This document shows, piece by piece, positions 1 through 10,900 of a stretch of DNA of 23,823 bases. The stretch covers positions 1 to 23,823 of the forward strand of contig JAWQRM010000349.1 of the NCBI GenBank assembly GCA_033557675.1, in the 5' to 3' direction. The position numbers were made by a program, and so were the translations under genes. This DNA comes from Coptodactyla brooksi (Eukaryota > Arthropoda > Insecta > Coleoptera > Scarabaeidae). The notes below the pieces were generated by a model that had not been told where the DNA came from, ran no database searches, and was given only the letters and a program-made list of their open reading frames with translations. Numbering within the stretch: position 1 is the first letter of the stretch; every line of letters begins with the position of its first letter.

Positions 1-600
1 AATATTTGTAACGAAAAAAGTACATGTATTAAATCTACTGGTCTGTAATCTACCGTCAATTCCGACCTCAGTTAGAATTGACGTTTCGAATCGAAACAAA
101 ATGTTTTGTGCATAACTCACCTCGTTAAATAAAGCACCAGCTTGTATAATTACTGACATTTTTTTTAAAGGGAGCAATACCCGAGATTAAGAACGAAATA
201 TCCTTTTGCCCAATAGAACTATATTTTTGTTAATTATGCGTATAACTAGTGAACTGTCGATTTAAGCATATACTATCCTTATAGTTTTTTACCCACAATT
301 TTATGCAGATTACAAAAATATATTTTGTTACAAAAAGTTGTATAAAAAAAAACCTAAATCGTCAAGATCCATCAAAACCTCAACATCGATTTTTTCTGCG
401 AAAGCAATACTTTGTCTTAAGAGAAAGTAAAGAGGAGGACCAATCGTCTGCAAAATAAACAAAAAAGTCCACCAAAAAGGACACTCAGAACGAACCGTTT
501 CAGTATAAATTTATTAAAGTGAATTTTGTAGCATCTCTCTTGACTATTACGGGAACAAAGAAAGGAAGGAAACTGTGTTCAACAGTCAAACAACTATGTT

Positions 601-643
601 CAACTAAACTTATAATTTAAACTGTGTACAACTAAACTTATAA
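601..643. repeat. 15-base direct repeat
   Basis: CAACTAAACTTATAA occurs at 601-615 and again at 629-643, separated by 13 bases. It is a local tandem-like duplication with no evident function. Confidence 0.7.
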
Positions 644-1019
644 ATGAAACGACTCTTTGTAATGTCAGTTGTGCTAAACATCTACATTGATCATTTAGTT
701 CTACTTTAGTCTTTATAAGAGTGAATTCTTTCAACCTAAGTCTGGTGAAATTTTGATACCGTCTTACCACAAGCTTCTGAAGAAGCGATTAGATCATTTA
801 ACAGTTCAAAGAAAATTAATGATAAGACCTTTAGATCTATTTTTAGCTTTATTAAATTGCCACGTTCTCCTTCTTCTTTAGTTTCTTAATCTCTGCAGAT
901 TATAGTATTCTTCTTATCCACACAATGCAATGGAGAATTGTCCTCAAAAGATCTAAATCCATTTAATCAAAACTCATGACTATAGGCATTTTTTAGAGCA
1001 CGACCATCAGCAACTTGTT

Positions 1020-1060
1020 AGAAGTTGCTGAAGATTCATTTATGACCTTCAGCAACTTCT
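1020..1060. repeat. Perfect 14-bp inverted repeat
   Basis: AGAAGTTGCTGAAG at 1020-1033 is the exact reverse complement of 1047-1060, with a 13-base loop. A further partial copy of the motif (CAGCAACTT) lies just upstream at 1008-1016. Confidence 0.85.
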
Positions 1061-1147
1061 GAGATGATATATAATGAAAAATATGCCCAACAAAGTGTAT
1101 CTTGCGCAATAGTTTTTATAGATATCCACGACTATGTGAAAAAGGGA

Positions 1148-1216
1148 GATCATCTGAGCAAGTGATCATCTGAGCAATAGATTCCTTAAAAGTTTTATCT
1201 ATTGCTCAGATGATCA
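1148..1216. repeat. Perfect 20-bp inverted repeat plus extra half-copy
   Basis: TGATCATCTGAGCAATAGAT at 1163-1182 is the exact reverse complement of 1197-1216, with a 14-base loop. A third copy of GATCATCTGAGCAA stands in direct orientation at 1148-1161. Confidence 0.9.
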
Positions 1217-1534
1217 AATCTGCTTTAGTAAGAACCGTTCAAATGGAGAAACCCAGAATTACCATCCAAGGAAATAGTATGACAACCTTTCAACAACTTT
1301 ATTCCTACATGTAGCGATGATATACAAATCCCCAAGATCAAGATCTTTATTTAAAATAGACGAGTTTGCTAATTCTGAAATGACTAATATGTACATTAAA
1401 TTAAATAAATTTCCATTCCCATTGAATATTTATACTACATTTTTCACAGTTCACAACATTTTATATGCCAGTTTTTTTTACTATAGCATAGTGTTAATTC
1501 CTATTACTATTAATGTAATTAATTACTTACTCAC

Positions 1535-1955
1535 CGAAAAATTGGGGAGATATCACAAGTCTATGCAGGGCAATGTCCGAAGTTACAAACTTAAGGTAGA
1601 GGCATATCCCAACGATTAGTAACCATAGTATAATACCCACAGCGACCGTGTACGCTACGGCGGTATCAAATGCTTGAAAGTACTTAATAACTGTATCCGG
1701 CTCATCAAATCTGATTTTGGGAAGTACCAAGTCTGCTTCCAAATTCCTTTTCATGAAGAAGATAACCACGTATATCGTGCCGAAAAAAAGGACAACGTCA
1801 AATATACGAATGTGGTCCCAAAGTGATTGCGACGCAATAATGTTGCGCAGGGTTATTATGAAGTACAGCACTGCTATTAAAACTAGCAGGTACATTGCAA
1901 TTCTTGTTAGTAGGGTTGTTGTCTGACTTCTGTAGTTTAACCTCTGCGACGAAAC
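1535..1955 (-). CDS. Polycystin-1-like exon 17: channel helices S2-S4
   Basis: The exon is 421 nt, phase 0 in (TTGTAG) and phase 1 out (GTGAGT). The 140 residues hold three helices: about IAMYLLVLIAVLYFIITL, IRIFDVVLFFGTIYVVIFFM and YTVAVGIILWLLIVGICLYL. The part after the third helix (KFVTSDIALHRLVISPQFF) matches the linker that leads to S5. S5, the pore helix and S6 must lie in later exons. I could not find them before the left edge. Confidence 0.85.
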
Positions 1956-4900
1956 CTACAACAGACGTATCACTCTAAGTAATAAACAATATAATGTACT
2001 GGTATTCCATCAATTTTAATTTAGTTGGAATGATGAGGCCCGAAATTTCATGGTAACCCAGAATATGATAACAGACGTTGTTGAACTTAATGTACCTTCT
2101 TCTATACATTCTATACTTTACAAAAATTCGTGGAATGAACAAATTTGAAAAAGTGTGATAGCCCATTTATTTTCTATAGTATGATTATCAGACAATGTAC
2201 AGAGAAGATGAAGTGTAGAAGAGGTAATGAAGAGGTTTTAAATCGTTGTAAAAAGTGTATGGATACAGAAGGGGACTATTTTGATCAGTCAATTTTTCAA
2301 AAAAAAACAACATTTAACGGCTCTTCATTCTGATCTCAGCCAAAGATTTGAAGACATTCTTCACTTGGTTATTTCCGATTGGGTGTTGGACCCTCTTGCA
2401 AGTAGACCTATACAGGAGCAATTTATTGAATTATCCACAAATGAGGAGCTGAAACAAATATCTGTTTGAAGGATACCACAGATTTTGATTATCAAAACAG
2501 ATGCCAATTTTATATCCTGCATTACGGGTCACTGTACATAAGCTGTTGATTGCTTTCCCATCTTCCCATTTAGTATAATGTGGATTTAGTGCAGTTATAA
2601 GTCTCTTCACGAAAAAATGAACCTGCTCGAAATTATTGTAAATAATCAACCCATCAGGTTCAACCATCTCATTGAAAAAAAAATGTATTTTTTCACCATT
2701 TATCATTCAAGACAGCCAAATCAAATTTGTAATTTTTGTACATATTATACACTTGTGGAATTATTTTACTTGGGGATTCATGGTAGGATTTTTGCTATAA
2801 GAAGAGCATAGTAAGTTAGGGAACCGCTGGTGTGGATTATCTTGAAGCTAACGTATTTAAGATAAATTTTGAAAATCTTGATCATGACTTACTTGCGTTT
2901 TTTTTTTGTACATTATTTATATTAGATCAAGTAATAATTATTATAAACTGAAGAGAAGCTAATATAGGATAACGGCCAGAAGTGGAGAATTTTCCAATTT
3001 GAAAATTTCTTAAAAAAATTAAATTTATTTTAATTAATTAGAACATATCACCTGGCAAATATGTCTTGCATATATATTCAGAAACACACATCATATTATG
3101 AAGACAAAACATTGTTTCCGATTTGTGCTGACATAAATGGAGTGTGTAGTATCCAAATTTAAATTGCTCATTATAATTTTTTTCTTAAAATAAAATGTAT
3201 TCCAGGAAATTATTTATTTATTATTAATACACTAATTAATAACAAGTAAATAAATTAACTTTAAAAGAATCCTGAATAATTTAAAAATGAAGGTGAATTA
3301 CTTCCTGTGAATTACTTTAATGAATACTGCATAGATTTCGGCAAGTAATACAAAAAACAAGAATTTATAATCAGATATTAGAAAGTTGGTTGGTAGGATA
3401 TTGTTTTGTAGAAGTTTCTGTAAAAAATTTTTCTTCGTGCAGAAATCAATTATCATCGCTTCTTTTTTTATTGAAAGGAGGTTTATTTTACAAAATTATT
3501 TATTATAATTCTCCTGCTCACGTAAATTTATCTTTATTGAAATATTTTCAAATTTAATAAAATTTTAAAAGTTCAATAAATAAATGAATGTTAAAAATTT
3601 CTTCACTTTTACTTGCCACGGGAGATTTCAATCACTGTCCACTCAAAAACAATAATAAGAGCAAGTAAGGCTCTTATTTTAGTTTTGGAATATTAAGAAA
3701 GTATAAACAACGAGAAATGAAATGTGGAAATTCGAAATTGATGAACGGAAAAAGAGTGCAGGAAATAAAAGGAGAAACTTGAAGGAAAGAGAGCTATAAT
3801 GATCTCCTTGGATTCGTATTGAATTAAATAACATAAAGGAACAAGTAAGAAACAATAAAACAAATACAGGACAAATACAAGTATATTGACAAGTACAATA
3901 AAGGTAAGTAGTCAAGATCATTGCTGGGAAATCCAGCAAACTTTCAAGAAAGGTTTGCACTAAAATAATTCATGGGAAAAGTAAATGCAAGTGGTAGACG
4001 AAATCGAAAACGAATTTATAAAGGTGGTGATAAAAACTACTTTGTTTCTAAATAAGCATTTAGGCGAACATATACAAAGTATATGTTCACCGAAATAGTG
4101 GACTATCAATATAATAATTTTTCACTCATTGAAAAGCAGATAAATTGAAAACACTATAGTCTGGATTTAATAAGAATAAATCAACCACTAACCAAATATG
4201 TATTCACAATACATTAGATTGAAGAGAATTATTCATGAATATCATGTAATCACGTTTTATAAGTTTGTAAAGCATATAAAGCATTAAAGAATTATGTTCC
4301 AAAGGTGTATCAAAGGTTCAACTTACTCTACCATACAAGAATTTGACATAAATACCATTCAGAATCTCTGTAAGTATTTCTGTGGAAGTGGAAGTTATAA
4401 TACCTTACCATTAAGATACCAACGATACCAATACTAACCGTAATTGAAGGGACAGTCAATCCTGTCGCGCTCCTTTCAATAAGAACTCTCACTGCGCTAA
4501 ACACGTTTATATTATTGTTGTAAGTTAAAAACTCTATGCAGATAGCACGTGCAGAACTCTCCAGCCACCATTTTCGATCTTGCTCTTTGCTTTGGTTTCT
4601 GTACTCTTCAGCTGTGTGGCTCAAAACTGTTATGAATCCGCCTCCAGGGTATTTTGCAAGTTCCCCTGTAAAGAATAAACATGCTCTGTTAATGGCGACC
4701 CTTTATATTGTTATTTATACACTGGATGTTCCAGGGTATAAATAATAATATAAAAACCTTTTACTTTAGGGACTTGATAATGGAGTATGTACAAGTGAAT
4801 GTATTCATAGAAAATAGAGCCAGTGCAATATTGGTCTATATCAATATTGCACTGGTTCTATTTTGGAAGATAAAGCAAAATACCTAATAATAATTAAGAG

Positions 4901-7900
4901 AACCCAGTTAACATTCCCAAAGACGTAATTTCTTTCACAAGTTGCATTCAAGTTGCTACTGAATAATGTAAATGAAACAATAACTGCAATACAAGAAAGA
5001 ACACCTTCTACTTCCTAATAAACTAAAACCTATTAGAAGGACCCAAATACTTTGGGTCATTCATAGCCCGGTTATGAGAGACCCAAACAATCTCTGCTTA
5101 TTCCTAAGAAGCAGTTAATTTGCAATGTGTTAAAACTTTCAGTAGACAACAAAACAAAGGTAAGTAAAGAAAAAAATGCAATTTCTTTATGTATTCAAAT
5201 TCTGCAAGTAACACTTATAAAATCTGAAAAAAGAATGTACTGGTCAATCACAAGCACCAATAGTTTCAAGATTGATAACTACAGCAAAATCTTTCCAAAT
5301 CCAAACTCAAAATGTTTCCAAATCTGAAGGTTAACAAAACAATTGATTAGAAACTTTATTCTAAGAAATTTGAATGGCCCAAATTACTAAGACCTAGACA
5401 CTAACTGATTTTCTTGGGGTGTAGACTTGCCTCTAAAAGTGGTTCGACCAGACTTTTCAGCAGTGTAATAGGACCATTTGTTCAGAGAATCGGTACGATT
5501 CATGTTGTCCTCTCGAGACATGGTAAACTCCGGGTAAATTTTCGTCACGTTAGTGATGGAGGTGGCTACACGTCCGCCCGGCGCTGGAGATCCTTTCACT
5601 GATACCAACCTCAATGATAGTTTACCAATGTATTTTGTGTGAAAATCGGTCATTAGGTGAGGATCCGCCACTTGGTAATTGCCATACCATGTTTTCGAGT
5701 GCAATGTCTCAAGCAGTATTTGACCGATATACGGCCTAATGCTACACACGGAACAAAATAGATATGAAAGGATTTAATTTGCTTTTGAAAATCGCAAACG
5801 TCTGATCTAAAAGCGGAATGTACTTAACCAGTTTACTGCGGAATTTGGTTTTAAAAATCTTTTACATGGTGGATAAATAAAATCAAGCAATGACGAAGTG
5901 ATGAATTAATAATTCTTTATTAAAAAAATACTGCTAAAAATATCAAAATTACAAAACAATAAAAATAAAATAATAAAATTCGCATGCAAAACATATATTC
6001 ACAACAAAACAATGTTGTATATTCTTCAAACGCAGTTGACTGGTTAAAAAACGTTCGTCTTAGGCTTAGATTTATGTCGTACTTACCCTGCCAGGGCACA
6101 TATATCAGTTAGAATAGTGTGGTTCTGTTGCCTTACTGGAGACTCTCCAATTATCATGTTTTCGACATGTTCGCTATGTACTGGCATTAAGCGGTCTCTA
6201 TTCGCAATAATCAGCAAATGCAGAAGGCAAATGTACATAATCAAAAATAAAATGTACCGACAGTACCTTTGGACAGTTAGAATTCTCGCAATGATGCGTC
6301 GCTTGACCTAAAACAGTTGTAGTATTAAGAACGTGATTGCTATTTGTTGAAGATCTCAATACTTTTGTACTAGAAATCAATGGAAAACTAGATGAAACCG
6401 AAAAGAAGGGCAAAAATTACCACCAATAAAGTATTTATTTATTTATAAAAATTCTCATAGAGTCATAGACTGACTTCAGAGAACGTAACAATACATTAAA
6501 TGCAGTATATAACAATATTTGTATGCTAAGTTTGGTAAAAATATAAATTTTAAATTACCAGATAATTAAGCAAAAATAATTTTATATCACAATTTCATTA
6601 TGTGTTTTAATAGTTTTTTGAACTTTTGTGGGGAAGTTGCAAATTTTTGTTCAATATTAGGTATTTGGTCTTTGATACGTTTAACACCAATCCCTTGAAA
6701 TCAAAATATTCCTTCATCATGTTCAGATCTTGGTCCATCTTCTCATATAGTTCTTCTGAGTTTTCTAGACTCTATAATAGTATTCCATCGTCTGCGAACA
6801 ATGTGAGTTTGCCTTGAAGATTAGGGAAACCAAGATCATTAATAAAAATGATGAAGAGTAGTGGTGATAGTGTCGAACCTTGTGGTGCTCCTCTTTTGAT
6901 CATCCTTGTAATACTATGTTTATCATTAACGACAGTGTAGTGCTTTCTATTTTGTAGAAAAAATTTGATCCACAGAAGCCCATGCCCTCCAATACCAGCA
7001 TCTTCCAATGAATTTTCCAGTTTATCATATTCAAAAAATTGGTATAATTTAGTTTATTCAATGGCAAATATAAATCACCATGGATTTATATTTAGCTTAA
7101 TGACACTAAACTTTGTGTCAGATGTTGGAAACTAACAGTTTTTTTCAAAAATCTTTTATACATCTAATATTAAACAAGGAAACCTATAATTTGTTTAAAA
7201 TTTTCTTCTTTGACCGTAAAAATAAATTGGATTATGTTCACCATACAGACGTATGTATGTAATTTGGACACAACTCAATTTCGTGGTGCTACTTTACTTT
7301 CAACTACCTATATGGTATCTGCAAACATATTGACTTCCATTGAGAATGCTCTTAGTAATTTTTTATATGCAGGGATTACACTGTGTGTAAACAGCTCAGT
7401 AGTCACTTTTCTATACCGTTTCAATACCCAATAAATTACAGAAGAGTAAGACGCATTCTGATCCGAGAAATCAATGCATGATTTATTGTATTCAAGTATG
7501 TCTGGTTCCTTTTTTTAGGAGGTCCTATTAATTTGAACTTCTATCATTTCTCGGAAGCAATTTCATCATCTGCGAACAATGTGAGTTTGCCTTGGAGATT
7601 AGGGAAACCAAGATCATTAATAAAAATGATGAAGAGTAGTGGTGATAGTGTCGAACCTTGTGGTACTCCTCTTTTGATCATCCTTGTAAAACTATGTTTA
7701 TCATTAACGACAGTGTAGTGCTTTCTATTTTGTAGGAAAAATTTTATCCACAGAAGCCCATGCCCTCCAACACCAGCATCTTCCAATGAATTTTTCAGCT
7801 TATCATATTCAATGGTGTCAAAAGCTTTCTGTAAGTCAATGTACAATGCTGCTACAACTTTTTCCTTTGCGGAATTGTTACAACATCAACAGTTTTTTTT

Positions 7901-10900
7901 TCTGAATCCATATTGATCACCATAAATAAATAAAGCAATTATCTTCTAAGAAACTTGTTATATAGCTTCTTATTAATTTTTCCAGAATTTTCGAAAATGT
8001 TGGAATGTTGCCAATTGGTCTATAGTTCTCCATGTCATCTTTTGGCCCTGCTTTATGTATTGGAGTTACTTTTCCTATCTTCATCCTTTGAGGTATGTTT
8101 CCAGAAATTATCGATAGGTTTAGTAGGTTGGTGAGTTCCGGTACGATGTAAGTTTGGATTTTTCACCATGTAGGGAGAAATTTTATCTTCACCACTGCTC
8201 ATTTTGTTGGGTAATTCTTGGATCATTTTTTTGACTTCTTCTTCTGTGGTGCTTATTAGTGGGAACGTTTTTTGTATTATTTTAGGTGTGATAGGATTTA
8301 TATTATTACCCACGGGTATTATTTTATCAGTTGCTTCCATATAATACTTGTTAAATAATGCAGAAAGATTTGATTTATGTAATTCCAGTTTTATTTGCTG
8401 TTTCCTTGGCATTGCATGAATTTCCTGTTCCTGTAGTTCTTCTTTAGTTTTCTTTTTTCGTTGCTTACTTCATTTCTGATAGCAAAATATTGTGGTTGCA
8501 AAAATTCATTTTAGTTGTGTTTAAATCTTTGATATAGTCTTCTTTTCTTTCTTTAATTAGTAATTTAAAGTCCTTAGTAGCCCATTCTGCATTTGGGAGT
8601 TGCTTTGGTGTTCTTATAGTTCTGGTGTATGTTGATTATTCCATGGATTGGCAAATTTTCTTTACAAAATCATTGTATTATCTTCTGAGATAATTGGGCT
8701 TTTTCGAGTAGATGACATAACTTTTCCTTGATTTTCTTGTTCAAACATATTTCATTGAAACATCTAACAATAGAATGCCGTGATCGCTTATGTCGTTATT
8801 AATTGCAGATATACATATAGTAAGCTTGGTTCTTTATATTTGTGTTAAGATGATCGATAAGTGAGACCTATCAGTACTTGGATTTAATATGGTAAAGTGT
8901 TTTTGGTTTAAAGTCCTCATTTCACGCATATTCAGCCACTTCATATAGTTAACTACACCCACATCTTGCTTATTAAGGTAGTTACAGACTCTGATCTGAT
9001 GTTGTCAGCAATGCAGATGCTTGTACCACCTCCTTGTCTTCGATATCTTGATGCAAAATAACACTGATGTCCATTGATATTAAAGTATTTTTCTTCTGCT
9101 TCACAAAGCCATGTTTCAGCAATACTCTCGTTGTAGTTATAATTTCCTCTATCTCTTCTAATTTATTTCATATACTTCTAGCATTCAAATACGTAATCTT
9201 CAAGCATATATTTATTAGTGGAATTAATTGTGAACAGTTTCCATAGACATTTTTTTTTTGATAATTATACAAGAAATTCATATTCTGCTATATCAAATAA
9301 CATTTTAATGTTATTTGATATTATTTTGCTCTATCAAAGATAGGAGTGTAGGATTTTTGTAATTTACACAATGGAACAATGATATTTATAATGTATGCAA
9401 TAAAGAGATTTAAATATCAATTTACTCACGGTTATGACATCCACTCCTATTGGTTTATATAGATGTACAAGATAAGGTCGCATGTTCGATACATTGCTAA
9501 ATATCCGAGCTAACATGGCCCTTTGCTCTTCACATTCAGCTACAATTCTGTTGTAGAAATACTTTTTGACATCGACGGCCTAATGACATAATTGTTGTTA
9601 ATACCCTTTTAAAATATGTAGTACGAGTTTTGATAAAAGAAATACGCGGAGTTTTCGAATATCGCGGAGTGTATAAGTCGAATTGTCACAGATTTTTAGC
9701 TTTAAGTCTTCCATGAATAAAAAAGCACGTTTTCAAAAGAGCCGTTGAAGCCAACAAAAAAGTGGGGAGAATGATTATAGACAATCACTGAATCTCTGTC
9801 ATAGAATTGCTGATGAGATATGATGATTCTAAAATTGTTGAATTGTGATCAAAAGCAGTGCCAAATGGACATTGATTACGAGTTGCTGAATGGAGACTCC
9901 TCAGGAGAGTCCTCAGGTTGTACGGTCAATAAACAGTAGTACCTGGAAGTTTATACCATTTCGATGCGATAATTTAAAGAAAGTGCCCGAATTTGTGACG
10001 GAACAGCTAAACAGCCAAAAACAATATCGTTCTAATGTCTCAGCCTTCATTTTCACGGAACTGAGTCCCTATAACTTCTTCCTATCCCTTGATATGAAAA
10101 AGAAACATGATTTGAATAAGGGAAGTTAAAAGATATAGTAAAAATTGCTTCTAGAGTGCAATGAAGATTGGAAAAATTCCTACATAAGAGTATTTGTCTA
10201 TTATCTTTCATGGCACTACTTTAAAGGAAACAAAATTAGTATTTATGAATAAAGATTTATTGGGAAAAACGAATCTTCCACGTATTCTTCTATCAAATTT
10301 CGCATTATAAATGTTCTTACCGATATTACGCAGTTTATAATATTCAATAGTATTATGAATAAGAACTCCCATACAAAGATAATCCAAAGTAAGGAGATGG
10401 CAATGAAACCAAGCATTTTCAATGAAGTATCGTAGGAAATGTACAGACTAAATAAGAACACGTACATGATGTTGCAAGTAATGAAGATTCCTAATGCGCA
10501 CCTGCAAAAGTATATATTTCACATTATTACGTGTGCTCTTCAGATGGACGTTCATTATCATCTTGTGTTATAGAGGATGTTTCTTAAGTTTTCCAAAATG
10601 TTTATCAATTGCAGGCTTCTCAAGTTTTACTGTTCAGTTATTCAATACATCGACTTCGACCGAATGTATTTGGTATGTGTATTTGTGAGAGTGTTGTTTT
10701 GTACACGTACCACGTCGCCCATCGCATAGTTCGGGAAAGTAGATTGGGTTTGTATATATATAGCTCCTTCCTTGTCAGCTCTGATAATCTGGAAGGGAAC
10801 ATACTATAAATGCAGTAACAGATAATCAAATTTCAGGGTTCCATTTCAGCTTTCAGTTTCAGTTTTCAAAAAAGGGTGATTTATTTTAGGTTCATGAATT

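Larger units (their letters stand above)
1..1534. other. No recognised exon; AT-rich, with hairpins
   Basis: This stretch follows exon 17 in the direction of transcription and should be intron. I read it on the minus strand for S5, pore and S6 coding and found no hydrophobic open stretch with usable splice sites. It holds a direct repeat and two strong hairpins, listed separately. The remaining exons are probably left of the window. Confidence 0.6.

Noticed and set aside
328..447. Minus-strand open stretch after a good acceptor (TTTTGCAG), reading TIGPPLYFLLRQSIAFAE then EKIDVEVLMDLDDLG and a stop, as a possible last exon of the polycystin gene
   Set aside because: It is only 39 codons, is not a membrane helix, and its phase does not follow exon 17. 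An intervening exon would be needed and none is seen.
1148..1216. Repeated GATCATCTGAGCAA units as a CRISPR-like array
   Set aside because: There are only three copies, one inverted, with irregular spacing, in a eukaryotic intron. It is a hairpin with a partial duplication.
1317..1619. 100-codon plus-strand frame
   Set aside because: It overlaps exon 17 on the opposite strand, has AT-driven composition and shows no domain.
3679..3960. 93-codon minus-strand hydrophobic frame in an intron
   Set aside because: Its Phe/Leu/Ser richness follows from purine-rich sequence on the other strand. No splice sites or family match support it.
4409..4438. Extension of exon 16 to a downstream GTAAGG donor, adding ten residues
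   Set aside because: It is in frame, but the spacing from ATGLTVPS to the next helix then exceeds that in polycystins. The GTTAGT donor gives the better match.
7210..7434. 74-codon plus-strand frame conserved in the inverted copy at 13934-14158
   Set aside because: It has no ATG start in either copy, and many of the differences change amino acids. It is best explained as shared repeat sequence.
10243..10467. ATG-started minus-strand frame as a stand-alone small membrane protein
   Set aside because: The ATG is internal to exon 12, and the acceptor and donor phases tie it to the polycystin gene.
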